From: Verrucomicrobiota bacterium
Lineage (GTDB): Bacteria > Verrucomicrobiota > Verrucomicrobiia > Palsa-1439
Assembly: GCA_003164675.1 (NCBI GenBank)
Contig: PLTX01000111.1
Location: forward strand, 273-64,261
Length of the DNA: 63,989 nucleotides
Direction: 5' to 3'
Shown: piece by piece, positions 6,717 to 14,909 of the stretch
Numbering within the stretch: position 1 is the stretch's first letter
Layout of the letters: every line of letters starts with the position of its first letter
Notes under the pieces: model-generated
Databases searched by the model: none
Told to the model about the DNA's origin: nothing
What the model saw: only the letters and a program-made list of their open reading frames with translations
Made by a program: the position numbers and the translations under genes

Positions 6717-8386
6717 TAAGTGTGCATATGAAGCGCCAGTCGCCGCGAGGTAGGCTGTTTGTCTTTGAGGGCCTTGATGGCTCGGGGAAGACGACGATTG
6801 CTCACGCGTTCGTGAGGCGGCTCAGAAGTTGGGGTTGGCAGTGCGACTATGTTGCCTTTCCCGGCAAGTCGGTCGGCTCACTGGGCAAACTTGTTTACGA
6901 CATTCACCATGACCCACGCACTGCCGGCATTACCTCGGTCACCCCCACGAGCCTGCAAGTATTGCATATCGCGGCGCACATCGACGCCATCGAGTCCGAA
7001 ATTCTGCCAGCACTGAATGCGGGCCGGTGTGTTGTGCTGGACCGGTATTGGTGGTCCACCTGGGTGTATGGCGTTGTCGCCGGCGTTAGCAAAGACTCAC
7101 TGGATGCGATGATCCAGGTGGAGTGTGTGCACTGGGCCAAGGTGCTGCCAGACACTGTTTTTGTGATTAGTCGGAACAGTGGCGCCAATACGGCGTCGGT
7201 AATGGACCGACAGTCATTGTCACAAGAATATGCCGCGCTCGCCTCTCGCGAGCGGTTGAAGTATCCAGTCACTCAGATCAACAACGACGGCACAACGGCT
7301 GATTCGCTAACTGCCGTGATGGGTGGCCTTCCCAACCAACAGCAACTTCCTTTGGCTTCCGCTGCTGCGCTGCAACGGGTGCCGTTGGTTTTCACCAGAC
7401 TTGCACCCGCAAAGCCAACAATCGTGTATGACACGTATTGGCGGTTTGCCGCCGAACGTCAATCGGTGTTCTTTGCACGGCTCGCCCACCAGCCGCCACC
7501 GTGGACAAGCGATCCCATTCTGCAGGAATACAAATTCACAAATGCATACCGCGCTTCGGATCGCGTAAGCCAATACCTAATTCGACACGTTATCTATGAT
7601 GGCGATGCCTCACCGGAAGAGGTGTTCTTCCGAACGATCTTGTTCAAGGTGTTCAACCGAATCGAGACGTGGGAGCGGTTGGTTCGGGAAGTGGGAACCG
7701 TGTCATATGCGACGTATTCATTCCGACGCTACGATGCCGTTTTGAGCAAGGCCATGAGCCAAGGCGAGCGCATTTACTCGGCGGCGTATATCATGCCATC
7801 AGGTGGACGGTCATCAGAGGACGGTAGAAAACACAGCATGCATTTGAAGCTGATCGATCGGATGATGCGGGAGGAGCTACCAGCCCGCATTGCAGACGCT
7901 CGGTCCATGGGCAAAGCCTTTGAGTTGTTGCGAACGTATCCGACGATTGGCGACTTTCTCGCGTATCAATACGTGACCGACCTGAACTACAGTGCGCTGA
8001 CTGGTTTTAGTGAGATGGAATTCGTTGCCCCCGGTCCTGGGGCGCTGAACGGCATTCGTAAATGCTTCAGTGACCTGGGCGGATTGAGCGAGGCCGACAT
8101 CATCAAGGTCGTTGCTGACCGGCAGCAGATGGAGTTTGCCCGGTTGGGACTGACCTTCAAGTCGTTATGGGGACGCCCACTGCAACTGATCGACTGCCAG
8201 AACCTGTTCTGCGAAGTGGACAAGTATGCTCGGGTCAAGCATCCGGAATGTGCCGGCGTCACCGACCGAAAACGGATCAAGCAGAAGCACCGGCTAAATG
8301 TTACGTCGATTGCGTATTGGTACCCACCCAAGTGGGGATTGAACGACAGAATCAACATGGAGAGAGAACATGTTTCGACTGTTTGA
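6713..8386 (+). CDS. Thymidylate-kinase-like domain fused to 5-hmdU DNA kinase-type helical domain
   Basis: Two-part protein of 557 residues. Residues 1-210 form a nucleotide kinase domain related to Tmk: P-loop FEGLDGSGKTT (18-28), the DRY motif (110-112) and a lid-like region near 155-180. Residues of about 230-530 resemble the helical domain of phage 5-hydroxymethyl-dU DNA kinases, with FTNAYRASDRVSQYL, a GPGALNGIRK loop and a CEVDKYARVKH segment near the end. Phage enzymes of this family phosphorylate hydroxymethyl-dU as a first step in thymine hypermodification. The gene overlaps its upstream neighbour by ATGA and the intact thymidylate-synthase homologue by 17 bases. I infer that it acts on a modified thymine nucleotide or on modified DNA. 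A fused, free-standing mononucleotide kinase is the alternative. Confidence 0.75.
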   Translation: MISVHMKRQSPRGRLFVFEGLDGSGKTTIAHAFVRRLRSWGWQCDYVAFPGKSVGSLGKLVYDIHHDPRTAGITSVTPTSLQVLHIAAHIDAIESEILPALNAGRCVVLDRYWWSTWVYGVVAGVSKDSLDAMIQVECVHWAKVLPDTVFVISRNSGANTASVMDRQSLSQEYAALASRERLKYPVTQINNDGTTADSLTAVMGGLPNQQQLPLASAAALQRVPLVFTRLAPAKPTIVYDTYWRFAAERQSVFFARLAHQPPPWTSDPILQEYKFTNAYRASDRVSQYLIRHVIYDGDASPEEVFFRTILFKVFNRIETWERLVREVGTVSYATYSFRRYDAVLSKAMSQGERIYSAAYIMPSGGRSSEDGRKHSMHLKLIDRMMREELPARIADARSMGKAFELLRTYPTIGDFLAYQYVTDLNYSALTGFSEMEFVAPGPGALNGIRKCFSDLGGLSEADIIKVVADRQQMEFARLGLTFKSLWGRPLQLIDCQNLFCEVDKYARVKHPECAGVTDRKRIKQKHRLNVTSIAYWYPPKWGLNDRINMEREHVSTV

Positions 8387-9434
8387 AGGACAAACGGCCG
8401 ACGAGGTGTGGCAGAAGATCGCCGCTGCGTTCCGGGCTGCAGACGGCACAGCGGAACAAACCAGCCGCGCCGGCATGTCGAACGAGATTCTCCATGCTGC
8501 CATTTCCATCGCCGACCCGCGCCAACGATGGGTTGTATCACGTCAGCCCGCGATGAACATAGCCTTTGCACTTGCTGAAGTGGTGTGGATCATGAATGGG
8601 CGAAACGATTCGGCGTTCCTGAATTATTTCAATTCGGGACTACCGCATTACGCCGGCAATGGTCCGACGTACCCCGGTGCATACGGCCATCGTCTGCGCC
8701 AGAACTTGGGCTTGGACCAACTGAACCGTGCTTACGACGCTCTCAGGAGCAGGTCGGATAGCCGTCGGGTCGTGCTTCAAATTTGGGATGGGAGGCTGGA
8801 CTCGCCTCATGCGGGTGGTGAGGAAACCGAACTGGACATTCCATGCAACGTCGTCTCCATGCTCAAGGTGCGCGGTGGAAAGCTGGAATGGACACAGATC
8901 ATTCGCAGCAATGATCTGTATCGTGGATTGCCCTACAACTTCGTGCAGTTCACAACACTCCAAGAACTCATGGCTGGATGGCTCGGTGTTGCGGTCGGCA
9001 GCTACAACCAAATCAGCGACAGCCTGCACGTTTATAGTGCTAATGTGGAATCAGTGCGCGCGTCCTATCCCATCGACTCGGCGGTCAATACGGACTCACT
9101 CGCATTTGGAAAGCAAGCGTCGGATGCAGCTTTCACTGAACTGGCGCGCGCGGTTGAGTTGATCATCACACAACGTACGACCGTTGATGACTTGTTGCAT
9201 CGCCCATCGCAGAGTGCACTTCCGGTGCCATTTAAGAACATTCTGTGCGTCCTCTGCGCCGAAGGTGCACGGCGTCGAAGGCGCGTGGAAGCAGCGAAGG
9301 AGCTCATCGCCGGCTGCTCAAATATGGCCTATCAACAACTGTATGGACGATGGCTAAACGCGTGCGCGGACCGCACAGGACAGCGAGCGAACGCAACTCA
9401 CAAGAACTCCGCAGAAGAGGACCACCACCAATGA
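8370..9434 (+). CDS. Thymidylate synthase homologue (possible dUMP hydroxymethylase)
   Basis: This 354-residue enzyme has a complete thymidylate-synthase active site: DSRRVV (130-135, phosphate-binding arginines), catalytic Cys159 in DIPCN, RSND (179-182), GLPYN with Asn190, and the H-x-Y pair (His220, Tyr222). The Asn that selects dUMP is kept, where dCMP hydroxymethylases have Asp, so the expected substrate is dUMP. Thymidylate synthase and dUMP hydroxymethylase cannot be told apart by eye, but the kinase/5-hmdU-kinase-type gene overlapping it by 17 bases favours hydroxymethylation. The C-terminal 100 residues extend beyond the classical core. It shares ATGA with the TIR-like gene. Confidence 0.82.
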   Translation: MFRLFEGQTADEVWQKIAAAFRAADGTAEQTSRAGMSNEILHAAISIADPRQRWVVSRQPAMNIAFALAEVVWIMNGRNDSAFLNYFNSGLPHYAGNGPTYPGAYGHRLRQNLGLDQLNRAYDALRSRSDSRRVVLQIWDGRLDSPHAGGEETELDIPCNVVSMLKVRGGKLEWTQIIRSNDLYRGLPYNFVQFTTLQELMAGWLGVAVGSYNQISDSLHVYSANVESVRASYPIDSAVNTDSLAFGKQASDAAFTELARAVELIITQRTTVDDLLHRPSQSALPVPFKNILCVLCAEGARRRRRVEAAKELIAGCSNMAYQQLYGRWLNACADRTGQRANATHKNSAEEDHHQ

Positions 9435-9928
9435 ATTCAGACAATAGACAAAGGCACGTTTTCATAAGTCATCACCATAAGGATGATGCCGAGGTTGGTA
9501 AACTGACGACACTTCTGGCAGAAAAGGGCTACGATATCCGCAATAGTTCTATTAGGGCGAAACCGGCCAACCAGCGGCGATTGGACCAAGGACTGGTGAA
9601 GGAAGCAACCATTCGCCGATTGCTTCGTATGAAAATTTCATGGGCCGGGACAGTTATGGTCCTGATTGGCAAGGAAACCCATTCAAGACCATGGGTGAAT
9701 TGGGAAATCGATCAGGCGAATAAGCAGGGCAAGAGAATAGTTGGCGTTTATGTCAGAGGAGCCACGGATGCCGATAAACCTGTCGCCCTCGAAAAGTACG
9801 CTTCGGCGATTGTCGGCTGGAATTCCGACAGTATCATCGATGCGATAGATGGGACTACGAATCCATTTCAAAACCCAGACGGCACTTCACGAGAGGCCAC
9901 GCATGATCGAGTCTCGCTGAAATGCTAG
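9431..9928 (+). CDS. TIR-like protein (DUF1863/ThsB-like)
   Basis: This 165-residue protein has a TIR-type flavodoxin fold: VFISHHHKDD at the start (residues 9-18), TVMVLIG in the middle strand (about 75-81), PWVNWEID (about 87-94) and RIVGVYV (about 103-109). These are marks of the bacterial TIR-like family that includes ThsB of Thoeris, which makes nucleotide signals from NAD after phage infection. The start at 9431 follows AGAGGACC and overlaps the thymidylate-synthase homologue by ATGA, which ties it to the cassette. No ThsA-like effector is visible nearby. It could make a signal, cleave NAD, or have another role with its Nmad2-like partner 3 bases downstream. Confidence 0.7.
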   Translation: MNSDNRQRHVFISHHHKDDAEVGKLTTLLAEKGYDIRNSSIRAKPANQRRLDQGLVKEATIRRLLRMKISWAGTVMVLIGKETHSRPWVNWEIDQANKQGKRIVGVYVRGATDADKPVALEKYASAIVGWNSDSIIDAIDGTTNPFQNPDGTSREATHDRVSLKC

Positions 9929-9931
9929 CGC

Positions 9932-10579
9932 ATGAGTAAAGTGTACATGTATGTGGTGGACCGCGACTTCGGTTTCGCCCCAAATCCTTTTCATGGTTGT
10001 TGTACGCTCGCTACCTGTAAGCCTGGCATCAGAAGTAGGGCCGAAGCGGGCGATTGGGTGTTCGGGATGGGCGGCTGCAGATTGGGAGCGACAGGAAGAT
10101 GCCTTTTTGCAATGCGCGTCACTAACAAGATCACATTCAATGATTACTGGTCGGACCCGGAGTATCTCGATAAAAAGCCCGTTAGAAACGGGAGCAACAG
10201 GATGTTGGTGGGAGACAATGTCTATCATTGTGATTCACAAACCGGCGAATGGCATCAGGCAGATTCTCATCACAGCAATCCTGATGGCAGCGTCAATCGA
10301 CACAACCTACGTACAGACACAAAGACGGATAAAGTTCTCGTCTCACGTCATTATTATTATTTCGGGAGCAAGGCGCCAACCGTGCCGAAGCGTCTACTTG
10401 ATGCACTCGGATTCAAAAACGGGAGAAACTACCGAGTCTTTGACGCGAAAACCTGTGTCGGCTTAATTCAGTGGCTCCATACCTCCTTTGCAAGTCTGTT
10501 GAACACTGTAGGCGCTGACCCGTTTGATTTTGATCAAAGTGAAAAGCGCTATTCAGCCGGGGATAATAAAGTTCACTAG
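9932..10579 (+). CDS. Nmad2-like (nucleotide modification associated domain 2) protein
   Basis: This 215-residue protein opens with VYMYVVDRDFGFAPNPF, then a CTLATCKPGIR segment and GDWVFGMGG (about residues 40-48). A SHHS motif (about 110-113), an HNLRTDT segment and SRHYYYFGSKAP follow. I recognise this as the pattern of the Nmad2 family, named for its occurrence with predicted DNA-base-modification genes. The molecular activity of the family is not known to me. It starts 3 bases after the TIR-like gene and is the last gene of the plus-strand cassette; 65 bases later it meets the convergent defence operon. Confidence 0.6.
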   Translation: MSKVYMYVVDRDFGFAPNPFHGCCTLATCKPGIRSRAEAGDWVFGMGGCRLGATGRCLFAMRVTNKITFNDYWSDPEYLDKKPVRNGSNRMLVGDNVYHCDSQTGEWHQADSHHSNPDGSVNRHNLRTDTKTDKVLVSRHYYYFGSKAPTVPKRLLDALGFKNGRNYRVFDAKTCVGLIQWLHTSFASLLNTVGADPFDFDQSEKRYSAGDNKVH

Positions 10580-10644
10580 CGACGGAGAAGGTAGAGGCGC
10601 CAACTATCAACGGCAGCCATTCGTGTTAGTATTCCCTCCGTAGG

Positions 10645-11352
10645 CTATCTTTGTCTCTCGTCGTCAGGAAAGAATCTCGCGATATTTGGAATACCTGCGA
10701 TTTGGGCGAACCCTTTTGCTCGCCCGTGTATCTTTGGCTGTAGGTGTCGCAAATCGGATCGGAATTCGCCATGCATTTGCCAGTTCGTGCACGGCACGCT
10801 TGGGTTAGCGTCTCGCCAGGCCTCCCAAAGCGGATGCCACTTCGAGAGAAACGGGCGTAAATCTCCATTAAGCATGGCCAGCGCATAGGTCTCTACCGTT
10901 TCCGCTTTCCCGATCCGGGTAGGCTCCATTTGAGCTACAACATCGCGTGTACACCGAAATAATTCATGGAGTGAACTGATTGCTTTGCCGTCGTCCCCTT
11001 CTGCATCGGACAGTGGCTGGGCTGCAATTCGTGTCGAAACTTCTACAAACAGCTTCCAGGCGGCACGACGTTGAGATCCGGCACTTGTGAACTTTAAGCC
11101 CTGCAGTTCCGCTTCTGTAAGATGCCAATCGTCCCAGTGGACACGTAGCCACATGCTGTACAGTATCGGCCACATCGAAGCAACCAGAGCTCCTGCGCCA
11201 GCTCCGACAGCGATCAGAAATCCGATCTGCTGCAGTTGGATGAGCCAGAAGATGAACGCGCCAACACTGGCTCCCAGCAACGTTCCAAGAATAGCGCGGC
11301 GGCTTAGAGGGATTATTGCGGAATTCTTCATGTGCGTAATCAGCCGTGTCAC
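10645..11352 (-). CDS. Two-TM membrane protein at the end of the DUF499 operon
   Basis: This 235-residue protein has two N-terminal membrane segments (about residues 20-40 and 43-65), followed by a soluble region of about 170 residues with W-rich patches (HWDDWHLTEAELQGLKF, FLSKWHPLWEAW). The start shares ATGA with the stop of the DUF499 gene, so it is co-translated with the defence operon. I do not recognise a named family. The layout, a short membrane anchor with a cytosolic domain, is common among defence accessory proteins, but no enzymatic motif is seen. Confidence 0.75.
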   Translation of the reverse strand: MTRLITHMKNSAIIPLSRRAILGTLLGASVGAFIFWLIQLQQIGFLIAVGAGAGALVASMWPILYSMWLRVHWDDWHLTEAELQGLKFTSAGSQRRAAWKLFVEVSTRIAAQPLSDAEGDDGKAISSLHELFRCTRDVVAQMEPTRIGKAETVETYALAMLNGDLRPFLSKWHPLWEAWRDANPSVPCTNWQMHGEFRSDLRHLQPKIHGRAKGFAQIAGIPNIARFFPDDERQR

Positions 11353-14312
11353 GGAGTCTTCACATCATCGTTTAGGCCGAGTTCGCGCAAGGCGGTTTTG
11401 GTTTCCTCGGTCTGCTGCTTGGTGACGCCGCCCTCTGGAGCGGCCTCGACGGTAACGGTCAACTTGAGTCCTTTACCGGCGGCGAACTTGGAGAGCACCT
11501 TCGTGTAGAAGTTCATCCATTTCTGTGAGGGGACTTCGCCAGTCCACGTCAACTTGCCGGTCTTGGGGGTCTCTGGGGGTGGCGGTAGCGGTTTTGTCCC
11601 TTCTTTGGCGATAACGCAGGTTGCTGTACCGGAAATCTCACCGACCGATGCAGTGATGACGAAACTTCCCTCGTCCTTGTCGGCGCGGAACACGGCATCT
11701 TTGTCAATCGTACCGCCGGTGGCTTGCCAGTTGACGCCCTTAACGGCGATGTCCTGGCCGTGCTGGTCAACGCCCTTCGCCAGGAACGTCTGCTTCTTGC
11801 CAGGTTCCATTTGGACCTGAGCCGGCGACACCAGTAGCGATGTCAGGCGTGGCGGCTCGACCTGCTTCTTGGCTTCCTCGGCGGTGATGATGAACATGTC
11901 GTCGGAGATCTCGACTTGTTCAGCGGACAGCGGCTTGTCGAAATAGAATGGCTTGTATTTGCCGCCTTGCTTCTTGCCGACGTACCCAAGCAGTGCCTCG
12001 GAGACGCCTCGGGCAATCGTGTCTTTAATTGAGTCGGGGTTCATCAATCGGCAGAACTGCGGCGAGGCGAAAAAGGCATCGCGCACAGATTTGGTGCTCC
12101 ACTCCGCGAACGCCGGCGGCCAGTTTCGGGTCAGGAGATTCGGACTCGGACTGTCTTTCACAACCTCGCCGTCCTGGCGCAGTTTATGGAGGATCAGCGC
12201 CGTGATGGAGTCCGCACTGCCGGAGTGGTTCAAGCCAAGGTCAACGGGCCGGATCTGATTGTCCTTCGCCAGCAGGAACAGGTTTTTGTACGCCCGCCAC
12301 ACGGACTCTCGCAGGTCACGTTCTGCCTTCTTGATATTCTCGATCAACTGGCGCTTTTGAGTGTCATCTAACCGCAACTCATCTTCCTCGTCTTGGATTT
12401 CCTCCCACGCCAGCAGTTTCTTCGCTTCCTCGCACATGGGACCGGCCGCTTCGGCCACGCACCAGATCAACGCGCTCTTGAATGTGCGCGACGATGAACC
12501 GGATTCCTTGGTCCACGCTTCCACCATTTTCGCCGTCGCCGGGTCTTCCAGTGATTGCTCGGGCATTAACACCACAAGCGTCAGCACGGGCCGGTCCGTG
12601 ATTTGCCCGCTCTTCTGCGGGAACGGGATCACTTCCATGCCTTCGACTTTCTTGAAAACCTTGAGTATCTCTTCGCGAACCGATTCCTCGATCTTCGGCT
12701 GCTTGATGTTGGCCTTCCGGTCAGCCAGAACCTTCGTCAGATTCGGTTTCGGGCTGAACCAGTAGCGGTTCTTCGATGCGTCGAGGTAGTAGCACGCGCC
12801 GTCCGGTGGAACGAGCGCATCCAACACCGTCTCGACGTTGGCGATATCGAGGTCGGGCGACGCAACGGCCATCCGAATCTCCGGCAATGTCGCGTGGAGT
12901 TGAGACTGTCCGCCATTGGACTCGAAAAAGATTGCGCTGGCGACTTTCCGATGTAAGCGGGCCTTCTTGATGGCGTCCCCGGCTTCCTGGTCAAGCCGTG
13001 TCGCGTTGGAATCTTTCTTCCCGCAGATGTCGGCGGTTACGGCCGCCTCCAACTCCGGCTCGCCCAACTGCTCAAACACCGCCGGCCTGAAATTGGGATC
13101 GTCCAATGGTGCTGATCCGAGGTCGATGAGCGCATCCCGATGATTGCCCTGGTAGCCCTCTTGATAGGCTCGCGATACCCAAAGGGCCAAGAGTCGCAGC
13201 ACGCCGCGGGTACGCTGAAAGCGCGGCAGGACTGCCCACTTTCGCTCGAACATCGACATCACCGCTGGATGAAATGGGTAGGTGTCCAAGAATGCATCCT
13301 TCGCGCTGTCCACGGGAAACCAGCCGGTCAACTGCTTCCGGTTGGCAACCACCCATTTCGCATACTCGTTGCACGTCTCGTTCGCGTCTTTCGGCAACAT
13401 CACCTTGCCCGCCTGCGTGACGGCTTTCTCGTCCCACTCGAACAACCGGCGGCGAATGATCTCCGAAGTTTCCGATTCCGCCGACATGATGACCGCCTTG
13501 CCCAACCGGTCCAGCAGCTTCTTGCAACGCTCGTAATCCGACCGATCTTCGGCGTTCATCTCCAGTTCCGAAGCCGGGATGGACACTGCCAACACCATGT
13601 TGTCCCGTCCCCGCGCTTCTTCGGACAGATTCTGGAGGAACGAGTACAGTTGTGCCGACAACCCCATCTTGCGGCTGCGGCTGACGTAGTTCATCAACTC
13701 GTCCATCAGAATCAGGCATGGTTTGTCTTTGGGGAGGAATTGCCGGATCACGTCGCCGGCCGGGGCGATCATCTGCTTCTCGTGCTCGGCCAGAATATCG
13801 AGCGCCTTCTTGCCCCCAATCTGATACGCAATCTCACCCCATGGCGTCCTCCGCAGCGGTGTGCCGTCCTTACCGCCACGTCCTGTGACCGAGTCGAACT
13901 CTGTGCCGACAAACACAGCCACCGCCGCCGCCGGTACCGACTTCACACCGGCTTTCTCAAGCAACTTATCCACACCGGCCCATTTGTTTGCCTTTGGCCC
14001 GTTTTCTGCCAGATGGTAAAGCAATGTCAACGAGTGGGTCTTCCCACCGCCGAACTGTGTCGCCATGTTGAACACAGCAGAGGTCTGCGTCTTCTCACCC
14101 GAAAGCCGACGGATTACTTCTGCTGACAGGCCGGTCAGGCTCTTGGTCAAATATGTGCGCTCAAAGAATCGCTGCGGCTTTTGGTAATCCTCCGGCGCGC
14201 GACCATCCCGGACCTGATCGAGATGCACGGCAAATTCGGCCGCATCGAGTGGCTTGCCTTCGCGCAAGTCGGCCCGCGGCGTCACAACCTTGAACCATGG
14301 TTTCAGTGCCAT
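11349..14312 (-). CDS. DUF499-type P-loop ATPase of an anti-phage operon
   Basis: This 987-residue ATPase opens in the manner of DUF499 proteins, with an RFFERTYLTKSL segment, Walker A QFGGGKTHSL (residues 86-95) and Walker B CLILMDELMNY (about 206-216). A YPFHP motif follows near residue 350. The C-terminal third (about 850-920) includes an Ig-like stretch (LTSLLVSPAQVQMEPGKKQ), seen in some family members. DUF499 proteins occur next to DUF1156 methylases and helicases in anti-phage clusters, and that is the arrangement here. The protein probably couples ATP hydrolysis to DNA sensing or remodelling. It is co-translated with the membrane protein downstream and follows the 193-residue gene by 13 bases. 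Confidence 0.88.
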   Translation of the reverse strand: MALKPWFKVVTPRADLREGKPLDAAEFAVHLDQVRDGRAPEDYQKPQRFFERTYLTKSLTGLSAEVIRRLSGEKTQTSAVFNMATQFGGGKTHSLTLLYHLAENGPKANKWAGVDKLLEKAGVKSVPAAAVAVFVGTEFDSVTGRGGKDGTPLRRTPWGEIAYQIGGKKALDILAEHEKQMIAPAGDVIRQFLPKDKPCLILMDELMNYVSRSRKMGLSAQLYSFLQNLSEEARGRDNMVLAVSIPASELEMNAEDRSDYERCKKLLDRLGKAVIMSAESETSEIIRRRLFEWDEKAVTQAGKVMLPKDANETCNEYAKWVVANRKQLTGWFPVDSAKDAFLDTYPFHPAVMSMFERKWAVLPRFQRTRGVLRLLALWVSRAYQEGYQGNHRDALIDLGSAPLDDPNFRPAVFEQLGEPELEAAVTADICGKKDSNATRLDQEAGDAIKKARLHRKVASAIFFESNGGQSQLHATLPEIRMAVASPDLDIANVETVLDALVPPDGACYYLDASKNRYWFSPKPNLTKVLADRKANIKQPKIEESVREEILKVFKKVEGMEVIPFPQKSGQITDRPVLTLVVLMPEQSLEDPATAKMVEAWTKESGSSSRTFKSALIWCVAEAAGPMCEEAKKLLAWEEIQDEEDELRLDDTQKRQLIENIKKAERDLRESVWRAYKNLFLLAKDNQIRPVDLGLNHSGSADSITALILHKLRQDGEVVKDSPSPNLLTRNWPPAFAEWSTKSVRDAFFASPQFCRLMNPDSIKDTIARGVSEALLGYVGKKQGGKYKPFYFDKPLSAEQVEISDDMFIITAEEAKKQVEPPRLTSLLVSPAQVQMEPGKKQTFLAKGVDQHGQDIAVKGVNWQATGGTIDKDAVFRADKDEGSFVITASVGEISGTATCVIAKEGTKPLPPPPETPKTGKLTWTGEVPSQKWMNFYTKVLSKFAAGKGLKLTVTVEAAPEGGVTKQQTEETKTALRELGLNDDVKTP

Positions 14313-14325
14313 AATTTGTCTCCTG

Positions 14326-14907
14326 TCACATCACGCGGAATGCACCTGTGTTTGTATCAAGTTTCCACCACTTAAAAAAGCCGTGGGGGAATGTCGCGGC
14401 GTTGTCCCGGCTGCCCACCACCACCAACGTCTCGCCACCCAACGCCACCCGGCCTGCGATACCCATCGCTTGCACCACGTCGTTCTTGAGCAATCGAACC
14501 AGTGTCGGCCCGTCTTGCGGACTGGGCCGGTAACAAAATACCACCCGCAAATCTGCCCGCACGCTCAGCACCTTCCAAAGCGAATACGCCACGACATCAT
14601 CCGTTGCGCTGTTCTCCAACTCGAACACCGCTGTCGGGAATCGCCAGCGACTCTCCCCGCCGGCAAAGGCCATCGCGTCCAAGGCGAGATACTCGCCACG
14701 GGATACCGGTAACAGATCCGCCCGGTGCCCCTTTGCGGATGCGCGCCAGCCGACGGACGCGCACGTTGCCACCACCACGGCTGTCAGCGCAGTCGTCCAC
14801 GCCCGCAGGTCTTCCCGCAAGGAGGCATCGCGCAACGGTTCGGCGATCTCATACCGATTCACGGTCTCGTAAAACGCCGACTGCCATTGCTCGTCCACGG
14901 ACTGCAT
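14326..14907 (-). CDS. Small protein with nuclease-like ELEN motif, unknown
   Basis: This 193-residue protein lies between the methylase (2 bases upstream) and the DUF499 ATPase (13 bases downstream). Near residues 90-110 it has AVFELENSATDDVVAYSLWK, followed by a strand with VVFCYR. This spacing recalls the Glu-rich strand-helix core of PD-(D/E)XK nucleases, but the usual E-x-K is not clear. A nuclease or recognition subunit for the neighbouring methylase is plausible. The position within the operon is firm; function is unassigned. Confidence 0.7.
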   Translation of the reverse strand: MQSVDEQWQSAFYETVNRYEIAEPLRDASLREDLRAWTTALTAVVVATCASVGWRASAKGHRADLLPVSRGEYLALDAMAFAGGESRWRFPTAVFELENSATDDVVAYSLWKVLSVRADLRVVFCYRPSPQDGPTLVRLLKNDVVQAMGIAGRVALGGETLVVVGSRDNAATFPHGFFKWWKLDTNTGAFRVM

Positions 14908-14909
14908 CC

